Positions 39,703-51,275 of a stretch of DNA of 64,000 nt are shown here, piece by piece. Origin of the DNA: Atrina japonica (taxonomy: Eukaryota; Mollusca; Bivalvia; Pterioida; Pinnidae); contig BROG01000025.1 in the NCBI GenBank assembly GCA_030159075.1, forward strand, positions 517,001 to 581,000. Direction: 5' to 3'. How positions within the stretch are numbered: the first letter of the stretch is position 1; each line of letters opens with the position of its first letter. The notes under the pieces were generated by a model. It searched no databases. It worked only from the letters and a program-made list of their open reading frames with translations, and was not told the DNA's origin. The position numbers were made by a program, and so were the translations under genes.

Positions 39703-39705
<3 letters not shown>

Positions 39706-39794
39706 TTGAGTTTAGGTTCAGGCTTGAGTAATTTTCTATATCCTGTTTACTTACATGTTTAGATTTTAAGGTGAAGGATGTTACACTTAAGGCA

Positions 39795-40010
39795 GCTTAC
39801 GATTGTGAAGTGCTAGAGCGTAAGACTTTCAAGCGGGAGGTCCAGGTTCGATTTCTGATCCCGGGTCATACCAAAGATTTTTAAAAAGTGGCTGTTCATT
39901 TGCAAAGCGGAGGCGAGGGTAGTACATAAAAAACCTTCACTTCACTGGCATCTGTCCGTAACACCAGTCATAAAATGTGGCACTTCACCTTCAGGGCTGA
40001 TGACATTCCC
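39795..40010 (+). mobile_element. tRNA-headed SINE
   Basis: The head has a worn D-arm (GTGAAGTGCTAGAGCGTAAG) and a good B box (CAGGTTCGATTTCTGATCCC). Body: AAGTGGCTGTTCATTTGCAA, CTTCACTTCACTGGCATCTG, ending near CTTCAGGGCTGATGAC. Probably full length or nearly so. Confidence 0.6.
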
Positions 40011-40151
40011 ACGTAAGACAAAAGTATTTAAACCGGAAATAAAACAAAAATAAAGAATTTGGTAAAATAAATAGTTTTTATATTTTCTTTCTATGTATTT
40101 GCTGTATAATACACTTGTCAAACTTGTTCTGTTTAACAAATACATGTAATA

Positions 40152-40343
40152 GACCCTTTACCAGTAACAGCGGTCCTGTGACTTTGCCAGTCTTCCGGTT
40201 GGCAAAATGATACAGATTCCCGGAAAATGACGTCAAGAAACAATCATTACTATCACGATGTCTATGTTTCAGCGGGTATCGCTATCATTTTGCCAACCGG
40301 AAGACTGGCAAAGTCACGGGACCGCAGTTCCTGCTAAAGGGTG
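40152..40343. mobile_element. TA-flanked palindromic MITE, family M4, copy 2
   Basis: The inverted arms run for at least 60 bp: GACCCTTTACCAGTAACAGC on the left against CACCCTTTAGCAGGAACTGC read inward from the right. Both continue with TGACTTTGCCAGTCTTCCGG and TTGGCAAAATGATA without mismatch. TA lies at 40150-40151 and 40344-40345. The arms are better preserved than in the 20821 copy, so this is the younger insertion. Confidence 0.85.
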
Positions 40344-40345
40344 TA

Positions 40346-41918
40346 TAGATACAAAGGTGATATAGGAGATCGAACTTGGTTTAAAAAAACATATTATTTA
40401 TCGTTGTCTTTATAATTTGTAAACGCACGCAGATATACTAATTGTGCTCTCTATCAGATAGTCATGTGTTAGGTGAAAATGTTTTTTTTGCGTGTTCTTG
40501 GCTATTACTTAACACTTACCAAAACCCGCCGATGATTCGACATTGTTCAGCACTGGTGTTTTACTGCTTACATAAAAGATCATGAACTATCTAAGACGGT
40601 ATAGACCGGAAAAAAATAGATAAAATCAAAATAGAACTCCACGCAAGCCTGTAAAATATGGCCTATATATATATATATACGTGAATGTGTAAGTTAGCTG
40701 ATAGAAAAAAAAACACGGATTAGAAAATTTTATTTCCTTCGATAACTATTCGTAATAAATCACAGTAAAATGTAGTTTTCTACCGTTTCTTCCGTAATTA
40801 AATCAGCAGTTTCACCGGATCGATTTTTATGTCAAAGTAAGAGGGAACACAAGTTTATGTCTCAGATAGAAAATAAAGCCTTTCTTGTTTGAATTAACCT
40901 TTGATGCCCAAAATAGACGTGCTTTATTGTTAAAAAATCAAAGCGCTGTGTCCTTACATTACCATACATGGAGTGCAGTGGTTATCAAAACCAGTAAAAT
41001 ACAGTCATTAATCAACATATAATTGTGTTAATACTGCAGTATGATTTATTTTATAAGGCATGTTCGAAAAATGAAATATAACACGAGATAGCAAAAATAC
41101 AAAAACAACTGTCCAACAATAATTGCGAATCATAAACGTGATGAAACCAGGTGTCCGGAAGGAGTCGGCGTCCCATGTTATCATGCCACAAATCTATCAC
41201 AAATGTTTACGTAAAATGCTGTTCAGTATTACTCTTGAGATGTTTGTCCCAATTAACTCGTTTGACAATTTAAAATAAGCGGTCTTGATTTCAGCCATGA
41301 ACCATTTATACATGAGGGAAAAATCAAGGCCAGTGTTTTTTCAGCCATGCATAAGTACGTAAAATGATATAGGTCTTAAGGATTCAATCGAATATTCTCT
41401 GTCAAATCCGGTGATCTAATCCGGTAAGCGTTGGTGACAAAAGTGTATGCTTACCACTGCGACGTCCGAACAACAAAATAATTACAAATACGTCCTTATT
41501 GTAACGGTCGATGATGATTTTATTACTATGGATACCCAAAACTATCCTAGTACAGTGCCGTTGTATAATATAATAGGCCTATATATTCCTAGAATACGTT
41601 ATATATCTGTATAACTCGGTGCAGGAATCAGCTTGCAATTTAAGTCCTGTTTTTCACTTGAGTATATCTATTATATATATAATATCCTGTTTTCATCTTT
41701 TTTATCGATGTAACTATATGGAGTGCCGGCCCAAACTTGGAGAAACGTTAAAAATATATTTGTTATTTCCTTATCAGTGGATAGGTATCTATTATTTTTC
41801 TTACTAGAGTTCTAGATAATTTTCAATAGTCCACCCAGTGGAGAGTGTGGAACGCTAAATCAGATAAATGTTTTAAATCTTGTTTGTTTTTGTTTTTTAA
41901 ATAAAACATAATTTTTCT
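40346..41918. other. Mostly unannotated sequence with a stub of repeat R6
   Basis: Only the R6 stub at 41149-41175 and a short (TA) run near 40664-40679 are recognised. Confidence 0.35.
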
Positions 41919-41919
41919 A

Positions 41920-42065
41920 CAGTTAAACCTAGTTATTCCCAGTAACAAACGTTAACTGGAGGAAAAATTAGGTTTAACTGTGTTAAAATCACAAAAATGA
42001 ATTAAACCTAATTTTCCTTGAGAAAAACAGGTTCAACTAAGAAAAATTAAGTTTGGTTTAAATGC
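41920..42065. repeat. AAACCTAG-type motif array
   Basis: CAGTTAAACCTAGTTATTCC, GAGGAAAAATTAGGTTTAAC, AATTAAACCTAATTTTCCTT: the motif alternates orientation so neighbouring units can pair. Confidence 0.6.
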
Positions 42066-42194
42066 GCCAAAATCACATTTTAATCACGGCCACAGACAGT
42101 GACTCCGTTTCACCAATCATGCACTTGACCTCATCACAAAACTTGACCTTTTTACCGAATTTTACCCGTTCATCGAACTAGAAAGGTTTCCATG

Positions 42195-42385
42195 GAACAT
42201 TTGCGACGGGTGTGGCATACCTGCAGAAGACGCTGACTCCTTCCGGACACTTGGTCTTATCCCGTTTGGGATTCGTAATTGTTCTTCATGTTGAGACCAT
42301 TTGCACATCTTATTCGTCGTGTTGTAATGGACTTGAGTTTTTATTATTGATCGGTACTTCTTCAATTTTACTTAATATTAATGTG
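42195..42385 (+). repeat. Dispersed repeat R6, copy 2
   Basis: GCGACGGGTGTGGCATACCT, GCAGAAGACGCTGACTCCTT and CCGGACACTTGGTCTTATCC, then CCCGTTTGGGATTCGTAATT. This is the longest of the four R6 pieces. Open frames on both strands come from the repeat. Confidence 0.6.
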
Positions 42386-42389
42386 GTTT

Positions 42390-42590
42390 TGGCGCAGTTA
42401 AATCTAGGTTTTCTCAATTAAACCTAGTTTTTCATCAGCTAATTAAAACTCTAACGCCAAAATCCCATTAATGAGTCAAACTTATTTTTTCCCCATTTAA
42501 AACTGCTTGCATTTTACATTAAGAAAACAAGGATTAAACTGAGAAAAACTTGGTTTAACTAGAGAAAACTAGGTTTAGCTGAAATAGAAG
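42390..42590. repeat. AAACCTAG-type motif array
   Basis: AAATCTAGGTTTTCTCAATT, AAACCTAGTTTTTCATCAGC, then the inverted form GAGAAAAACTTGGTTTAACT and GAGAAAACTAGGTTTAGCTG. Confidence 0.6.
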
Positions 42591-43590
42591 TTTTATTTGT
42601 TTATGGGATTTAACAATGCCACAGGAGTGCGTAATCTGATTTATGGACAGTTGTAATCACATTTATTGTAGATTATGTATATAATCTTATCTTCAGAGAT
42701 TGGAAAATGGTGGTTTTGTTTTCGACAGCTGTTGATCTGGTAACTCGTTTAACTTCATCACTGCATCTTATTTTTTAAACTGCCGTGACTATATAATTGG
42801 AGAGGGGTAATGCAAATTATAAAGTTAGAGAATGAAAATGTAAGTTTCTCTGTACTCCGGTTCATAAATGTTTCGATTTAGACGTCAACAGTCAACATCG
42901 TACACAAATAATGGTAATGAAATGGCGCACCAATCATATCATTCATATTCCAGTGCTGTATTCTTTGTAGCAAATTCAGATATAGCTACATGCAAATATA
43001 TCGACGTGATGAAATGGTTTTTGCATGCATATAATTAAACCCGTGATAAATAATTTTCGATGCAAAAACATACACTTTGCGCGCAAAAACATTTTTTTAT
43101 CACGTAAATTCATTATGATAGCACAAACAGCCATTGGTAATACTGTATGTAGTTGTTCCCGATACTCAAAAGATGCATTTAGGGAAAAATATTGCATGAA
43201 TGTCGAATTGATAATTATAAACAGAAAGATCTATGCCTACAACACAGTCGTTTTTATATTTCATGTAGAGGCTGGCTTTACTTACTTTTATATGAATACA
43301 AACCTGCCTATTTCTCATGTTTTGTGATTGTCTGTTTATCGATCTAAAACATATATGACCCTTGTGTCATGTCTTCAAATACAACATTGTCTAAGGTTAT
43401 GTCCATTTTATTTACGGCTTTTTGATCTATGTAGCAGAAGATGATCGAAATTTATTTTACGTAGAGATGTTTTAACAGAAAACGAAGCAATACAGTTGGA
43501 CACTGATGTAATAGAAAACTAATTTATATGCACTTGCTTTGACTTGATTTAACGAGTAGCGTGACCACTTAAAGTTGTAGGGATATATGT
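42591..43590. other. Sequence without recognised features
   Basis: A ~100-codon plus frame (43025-43327) and a 73-codon minus frame overlap it; neither shows a domain. Confidence 0.3.
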
Positions 43591-43591
43591 A

Positions 43592-43617
43592 TAGTGTGTG
43601 TGTGTGCGTGTGTGTGT

Positions 43618-43662
<45 letters not shown>
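43592..43662. repeat. (GT)n microsatellite
   Basis: GT run with one GCGT and one GTAT interruption. Confidence 0.92.
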
Positions 43663-43663
<1 letters not shown>

Positions 43664-44630
43664 CGAAGGTATCAAACTGTACATCCTAGACCATTTTCAC
43701 TTCCATCTAGGCATAGATGACAGAAGATGAAAACTCGCCTTTAAAATAGGCCCGTTATCTACATGAAAATCATTCTCCATTCCACATTCTACGAGAGATT
43801 ATAGAGAAGACACATTTACTTTGATTTAAGTTTTCAAGTTTTGACAGTTTCTTTTCACAAAATAGAGGGAACTATTTACTATGATTTTGCCAGTTTCTTT
43901 TCACAAAATAAAGGTAAATTATATTTCCAATCTTGGTTATGAAATGGAAATTAAGACGTTGTACATGAATTGTAATAATTTTTGCCAATTACAGTAAAAC
44001 TAAACATTTTCATTTTCTAGATAGTTCAACACCAATGGTCAACAAAAAATGACTTGCTAACCTTTTGAACGCAAAAACTTTAATATACAACTTGTTGAGC
44101 AGCATCTGCTTATTATTGAAATCGGTGGTTTATTTTCAACAAATATATGCAAGTAGCTAAGGCTATTTTTTTCTTGATTATTATTCGTCAATTGAGGTTT
44201 TGTTTTGCCTTGTATTATACCACTTTTTTCAGAAATATGCATTTCCATTGAATTCAGCCTCAAGTGATGCATTGGCCATTTGATTTACATTTGTTTGTTT
44301 GGCTTCTTTTGTAAAGCTATAACTTATTGTTAATAATATTTACAAAGGTTTTGTGTATTTAAATCTAAGTTTTGATGTTTTTTTATGATGGTATTTATAA
44401 TATAACCTTATAAGGGCATATTATGGAACGTAAACATCAACATATTAGCATTGACTTATAAATACATGGATTGCCCGGAATGTTAGTGACTTTAATATAA
44501 AAGTCAAAATACTTAGGTATAAACTTAATGGGAAGTTCTAACTGATTTAAAACCGGTAATACTACGTATTTTTGGTTTCACAGTGAATGATTCCCACAGA
44601 TTTTAGTTTCCCAAAATGGTCCATTCAAAT
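43663..44630. other. Sequence without recognised features
   Basis: A short duplication, CAGTTTCTTTTCACAAAATA, at 43846 and 43890. Otherwise nothing recognised. Confidence 0.35.
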
Positions 44631-44631
44631 T

Positions 44632-44692
44632 AGCATTGGACAGCAGATGGCATTCACTCACCCATGGCCCCTGATCCCACCTTTAGATTTTG
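44632..44692 (+). mobile_element. Retroelement tail T1, fragment
   Basis: CACTCACCCATGGCCCCTGA followed by TCCCACCTTTAGATTTTG matches the T1 centre; the flanks are lost. Confidence 0.4.
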
Positions 44693-46425
44693 AAACTATA
44701 TACACATTTTTTCTGTGTATGCTGTAAATTCCGCTACTTTAACCATTTTATTTTTCAGGTTTTAATGGCATAATCTTTTCTAATGTTAAGACCGGTCGAT
44801 TGTGGTCAGAGGGGATGACAGGGTTAATGAACAGCTTGTAGGGTCACATATATTCTGGATTATACTTATGTTTTGATTATTATTTCAAAATAACTGCGTT
44901 ATGTTAAGGTATCCATTCAGTAACTGAGTATGTTGAATTCAGATATTTCTGTCGCAATCTTTTAAATTTCCGGAGAAAAGTAAATATCATCGTAATTTTG
45001 AAAAAAAATTCGTTTTCTTTAGAAGAAAATCAGTTTCACCTATAACGAGACAGTATATAACTAGATACTCCCAATGATAATATCCCTTGTGAGTTTTTTA
45101 GCTTAAAAGTAAACTATCACATACAAAAGTAATTGTTTCCTTGATTATTGTGATGTTACAAAATTACAAGGGGAAAAATAGAGAAATTTACATCCAGTGT
45201 ATCACATGTACTTTCAAGCAAAAGGAAAATACAGAGGTTTATAAGTGAATTTCGCTAACCAGAAATCAAACAGTTTTCAAAATTTGAATTACAAGGGAGG
45301 TTTCATTTTAAGGAGGGCATTCTTTTTCATTGATATATATGATTAATTCAGAATTTTTTGTAAGAGTTTTTATATTATTAGACTGAAAACATTTGTTAAA
45401 TTTAAGATAATTTGGTCTTTGAAAACAATATTTATTTAATAATTTTTTTTTTTTCTTAAAGTTCTGTACGATATACAGTCTAGCAAAACTACATGATATC
45501 GCAAGATTGACAAAGGTTGCAAAATCTCTTATTATTGTCAATATTTGAACTTCTTTTCAATTCTATAGGTAGCCTTTGATTTCCTGTACTGAAATTTATT
45601 ATTATTTTTCTGCCTTCATTCTTTAAATTTGCCAGATAATTTTCATACCCAAACCCTCATTAAATTTTCTGTAACAGAGGAGGCCTTTTTTGTGAATTTT
45701 CAACATTTGATTTCCATTCTTTCTTCAAAACCTGATCTGAAGATTACACTTAAAATCATTCTTTAACCCTATTATATCTATAATTCCTCGTGCTTCCCAG
45801 ACATAATTTAGACCACATTTATTTTAGATCTTTAACACATACCCATAACAATGTGCAGCAGCTCCTCTGAAAAATTAACTATGACCGTAATTAAGTAAGC
45901 TGAATATGACCCCTGCAATCACCTATGCAGCTTATAGCTGACGATGCTACTAGTTAAGTGAAATGAACATAGTGTGTAATCATTGGTGTGTCTCCTGAGA
46001 ATTGACAAGAACGAGACGAAAACTATTACTAGAAATAGACAGTATGCGCGTGTCCACCCAAAGGACTATTTATATTGCTTCAAATACGACATATTTGATT
46101 TGTTTCCCAGTATCTTTAACAAGCGTAGTTTTTACAAAAAATCAATAAATCTTAGTTTTGTTGTTTTACAAATATTAAGTGAAATCCCCAGATCAACTTG
46201 ACCGTAATAACAATGTGAGCTTTCAATTTAATCCCCCTTGAGTGTTAAACTTCTTAATGAGTTATACATGTATTTGATTGTCTCGAAGAAATACAATATC
46301 TTGGGGTTGTGCTATTCAGTAAACTGTGTATAGATCTCACCTTCACCAATACGCACTTGTAGATTGAACCAACCTTTGCATTCCAATTCTATTAACTGCA
46401 TTAATAATGTGCATAATTAACATAG

Positions 46426-46428
<3 letters not shown>
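44693..46428. other. Sequence without recognised features
   Basis: AT-rich with short A and T runs; open frames near 45308-45541 and 45983-46201 show no domain. Confidence 0.3.
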
Positions 46429-46429
<1 letters not shown>

Positions 46430-46506
<77 letters not shown>

Positions 46507-46526
46507 TTATTTATTTATTTATTTAT
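46430..46526. repeat. (TA)n followed by (TTTA)n
   Basis: TA run to 46500, then about six TTTA units. Confidence 0.93.
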
Positions 46527-46829
46527 CTATTGTTAATATATTTGTCTTGCTCAATATTCTTTCGAAATATAATATAATGAAATGTGTAATGTTTTAATAA
46601 TTAGGAATAACTTTGAAAAGTGTCTTGAAAACTATATTTTGACAATATATAAGATTTAATCAGGAATAAATAAATAAATAAATACGCGTAATGTTGGTCA
46701 TACATGCCTCAATAGACAGTACATAAATCTTGTGAACAGTGGACTAACATGAAATTCCGGAAGAAACTAAAGAACTGTAACACCAAAACTAAATAACAAG
46801 AAAGTTTGATCTTGCAATGACTACGCACC

Positions 46830-46831
46830 TG

Positions 46832-46898
<67 letters not shown>

Positions 46899-46969
46899 GT
46901 CTGTCTATCTATCTATCCATCTGTGTCTTTCTATATATCTATCTATCTATTTATCTATCTATCTATCTA

Positions 46970-47003
<34 letters not shown>

Positions 47004-47028
47004 CTATCTATCTAATTATCTATCTATC
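46830..47028. repeat. (TATC)n tetranucleotide array
   Basis: TATC units, pure on the left and interrupted on the right by TGTC, TATT and TAAT variants. The long Ser/Ile/Tyr/Leu open frame is a by-product. Confidence 0.95.
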
Positions 47029-47735
47029 ACCACTCACTAAAAGATACATTTTCGATCATACATCCTCCTCCTCTTGTACTACAAAAGAAGCGAAACACTC
47101 GTACATGCCATTCACAAATTGTCACACAAACACGCTCTAGTTGACACGCTGCCAATATTTATACTTCCTGTCGACGATCTAGTGCAATAAATATCAAGTC
47201 AACAATATGCATTAGCTTATCACAAACATTCAATCAAAGCGTAGATTCTCGTGATATTTCGTCCCTGTAGATGTCAGACTCGCAAACATTGAGCAGAATT
47301 TCTCATGTTTTATCAAGCAGTGCTAAATTATGTATTACAGATAGGATGGTTTTATTGATAAAATGTTTCACTACCATCACGCATTTCGCTAGTTTTATAA
47401 AATTTTAATTAAACTTGGTTGTTTTGTAAGTGTGTCAATTGATAGATTACATTTAATGTATTATTTAGAATCTCCTATTTTGTTTTCTTATCAGGAATCT
47501 TAAATATACTCAGAATTGTTAAGTTGTTAATCAATATTTCCTTTCGTATTTAACAGTGAGGATGTCAATATTTCATTAGGCGCAGTGTATCTATAAGAGT
47601 CATTGTATCTTTAGAATTATAAAATGTTATAATATCTGGCATTTACTATAACGTTCACATAGACTATCATTATTTAATTTTGCTTGCTATTGTCATTTAT
47701 GTCTATTAATCTGAACTCTATTACTCTCTGTTTTA
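47029..47735. other. Sequence without recognised features
   Basis: Nothing recognised on either strand. Confidence 0.35.
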
Positions 47736-47737
47736 AG

Positions 47738-48272
47738 GTGTATGTATTTATGTATGATAATATGTATTTATGCATGTATGTATGTATGCATGTATGTATG
47801 TATGTATGAATGTATGTATGTGTGTATGTATGTATGTATGTATGTATGTATGTATGTATGTATGTATGTATGTATGTATTTATGTACATATGTATGTATG
47901 TATGTACGTACATACGTATGTATGTATGTATGTATGTATGTATGTATGTATGTATGTATGTATGTATGTATATGTATGTATGTATATATATGTATGTACG
48001 TACGTATGTATGTATGTATGTATGTATGCATGTATGAATGTATGTATGTCTGTATGTATGTATGTATGTATGTATGTATGTATGTATGTATGTATGCATG
48101 CATGTATACATGTATGTATGTATGTTTGTATGTATGTATGTATGCTTGCATGTTTGTATTTATGTATGTATATGTATGTACATCTACATGTAACTGTAAA
48201 AACTACGTTCGTGTGATAACTAGTATGCATGTATACATACATGTATGTATCTGTGTATGTATGTATGTATGT
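47738..48272. repeat. (TATG)n tetranucleotide array
   Basis: Over 400 bases of TATG with scattered TACG, CATG, TTTA and TCTG variants, then a short outlier at 48225-48272. The period of 4 without internal stops opens several frames on both strands (up to 178 codons). None is a gene. Confidence 0.95.
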
Positions 48273-48345
48273 TATTAGTTTTGCATGTATGTGTGTCCGT
48301 TTCCATGGCTACACATACATATATGGTTGTTACATTACATTGACC

Positions 48346-48428
48346 CTTTCAATCCTAGTCCATCATAGACTGGATTAAAATAACAGAAAAACATACCACT
48401 AAGATATGAATTGGTGAAAGGGTTAACC
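48346..48428. mobile_element. Possible small palindromic element
   Basis: Ends are TTGACCCTTTCAATCCTAGT and ATTGGTGAAAGGGTTAACC, imperfect inverted repeats about 80 bp apart. No second copy seen. Confidence 0.35.
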
Positions 48429-49420
48429 GAATATTTAATATGTCTATTGCAAGATTTGGTTATGTTAATTAACACATTCAACCCTAAAGAAACATTTGGA
48501 CTGTTCTAAGTCATTAATTTACAGAGGAGTCTATTTTTTCAGGGATTGATGAATTAACGCTATCTGTACATATAGTCTGGTTTTTTTTCATTCAATCAGA
48601 AATATTTGTATTCAATATCAAAATATAATTTCAGGGAATGTAAGCATTTCAAACAGAATTTTATTTATTTATTTATTTATTTATTAAGTAATAACATCGA
48701 GTTTTCGTACGAGAAACTTCGAATGTCTAAAAGATGAATTCTTTGTCTTTAAATGAGCTATTCACATGTATGGTCCGATTAGGAATCTGTTAATGAAGTC
48801 AAATGATGCACTATGCACCAATATTTTTGATTTGATGGTAAAGTCTGTGGCGAGTAATCAATAATGTCACGTTCAGCTAGTAACACAACTTTCAATATCA
48901 ATTAAGGCCCTGTAAACCATTTAATCCTACAACAACTGAAATGCACTGACCTGTTGCTAAGTCAACAACATCCTCAACATAATCCAATGTCACCAGATAT
49001 TTCCCTTCAGCGCAAGACAATTGGTGTCATTGTATGGCGTTAACAAGTGATGATTTTCATCTGGGTAAAATACTAGCGCTCATGTCATCAGCATAATTGC
49101 TTTGAATATAAAATTGTTTTGGAATCAAAAAGTGAATCTTATCAATCGCTTTACAGAATTAAAAGCGAGTTGTGTTTAATTTGTTGGGCGCTGGGTATAA
49201 AGAATGAAAAAATAATAATAATAGGAACGGAAACCTGCTTGTGATATAAGCATTCAGATGGAAGTTAAAAAGCAGTCACAATGGCGATTGTGCATTTCTT
49301 GAATCAAATGGTCTTCTTGAATACTGAAATCAATGAATTATATACATATATTGAGAAAATGGAAAAATAATTATTTCAGTGTAGACATATTTGAATTGGT
49401 ATGTTACACACAAATCACAT
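48429..49420. other. Sequence without recognised features
   Basis: A (TTTA) run at about 48661-48685. Otherwise nothing recognised. Confidence 0.35.
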
Positions 49421-49424
49421 TTAT

Positions 49425-50225
49425 GAGTTAAAGCTAGAATTTTCAGTTAAACCTAACTTTTCTCAGTTAAACCTTATGTTATCATTAACTGGTAAAAAAA
49501 AATAGATTAAGATGCTGCACAATCACAAGAATGAGTCATTCCTAATTTTTTTTGCCGACAAACACTAATTTAACTCAGAAAATCTAGGATTAAACTAGAT
49601 TTTGAGTTAAACCTAGATTATCTGAGATAAACGACGATTATCTTCAGTCAATTCAAATGATTCTGCCCAAATCAGATAAGCATAGACAGTCGCTAATTAA
49701 AGCTGGTTTTTCTCGAAACTTGAATTAACTATAGAAAAATACGTTTAACTGTGAAAAAATACAGTAATGAGCTCAAGCTAGTTTATCTCAGTTAAACCTA
49801 GTTTTTCTCCAGTTAAACCTTACTTTTCTCAGTAATTAATATTAACTAATATTAATGAGTAAAAACCTAGTTTTACTGAGAAAAACTAGGTTCAGTTGCT
49901 CCAGAATCATATTTATGAGAAATAATGTGATTCCGACAAATTTTCTGTTGTTAATCGAAACTGCAAAGGTTTTTTTCTCCAGTTAATGTGGGTTACATTT
50001 CATAGCAACTTGCATTAATTGGAAAATACTATGTTTAACTGGGAAAATGAGTAAATTTAGTTTGTCTTGAGAAAATCTAGGTTTAACTCATTGCTATGAT
50101 TTTAGCGTGCTTTATCAGTGAAATATATGATTTCTCAGATAAATCTTTTCTTTTTTTTTTGACTCACATCAGTTAAAGAAAAGAAAAGCTAGATTAAACT
50201 GAGAAAAACAAAATAAGTTAATCTG
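49425..50225. repeat. Large AAACCTAG-type motif array, both orientations
   Basis: At least fifteen variants of TTAAACCTAGTTTTTCTCAG or its complement GAGAAAAACTAGGTTTAACT, unevenly spaced (e.g. near 49450, 49600, 49790, 49810, 49880, 50070, 50190). Between them are GCACAATCACA.. and AATGAGT strings that also recur at 32620 and 42390. It looks like a decayed palindromic minisatellite. Confidence 0.65.
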
Positions 50226-50826
50226 TGCCAAAATATAAAAAAATATATATCTATTGATTCAGGGGAGCTATGGTTCTGAGTCTGATAATTCATGTCCATG
50301 ATATTTTCCTAAACCATATGGACATATAAACATGCGAAAAACATAGTAAACATACGACGCCGGTTTTGACTTTCGTTTCGTTTATTCTGAATTCTGCAAT
50401 ATGGACGCGAACAAATAATTCATGAAACCTTGCCATGACTGCTCTCTATTCACAGCGTTTTCATTTTTTAAATGCATATATACATCATTTACAGTTTTCT
50501 GGAACAACTGTACCAGGGACTTGATTTTCAAAGCTGCAAAACAATTTTTCTCTACAACTCTGCAAAGAAAATCAAACAAATGCGCACTTAGATAAAACCT
50601 TGCTTTACTTGTCTGTCTTGCATATCTTACATATGATTTTAGATATCATGGAGCTCGTTATTTATTTGATCGGCTAGCATCCTTCAATATTGTTTACGTT
50701 GTTTATTCCTAATAAAACCTCTTTGACCTTAGTTGTGTATACAATCATTGAAGTTAAACTTTATGTATGTATTTCCAGGACAGAAATATGTTTAATCCAA
50801 TACCTATCTGAATTTGATTTATTCAA
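50226..50826. other. Sequence without recognised features
   Basis: A 65-codon minus frame (50382-50579) has no recognised domain. Confidence 0.3.
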
Positions 50827-51055
50827 AGAGTTTCCATACTCTGAGTAATATGATTATTATATCCATTTTGTGGGTTACGTGTTTTGGAACTTTTTTTAGG
50901 CGTTAACAGCGATTGTTGAGAATGCAAGGACCGACAGCTCTGTGTAAGAGATAGAGATTGTTGAAGAGTGTAAGGACCGACAACTCTGTGTAAGATATTG
51001 GGTGTGAAAGTTATTGTGACATGTAAAATAAACAAACATGTATTTTCACCTTAAA
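50827..51055 (+). repeat. Direct repeat A, left copy
   Basis: AAGAGTTTCCATACTCTGAG, GTGGGTTACGTGTTTTGGAA, GATTGTTGAGAATGCAAGGA and TTGTGACATGTAAAATAAAC line up with 54202-54420 in the same order, roughly 80% similar by eye. Confidence 0.7.
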
Positions 51056-51275
51056 CAGTATTTTGTCTATGTCAGCACTAAAGATATATGCTGAAAAACC
51101 GATATCAATCTCTGTCAACGTCTCGACTTTTGCCAGATTCTGACAAAATATATAAAACTTCTATTAATGTTGCTCTTATAAATATCGATCTTTTTTTTGT
51201 ATATATTTTGAGTGCTGACATCAAAATATATTTGAGGTGGAAGTACTTTTCAGAAATGGATATAAATATAAGGAC

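Noticed and set aside
46817..47140. 107-codon frame rich in Ser-Ile-Tyr-Leu
   Set aside because: Translation of the (TATC) array running a short way into unique sequence.
47674..48278. Several long frames on both strands with Met-Tyr-Val-Cys or His-Thr-Tyr-Ile repeats
   Set aside because: Produced by the (TATG) tetranucleotide array.
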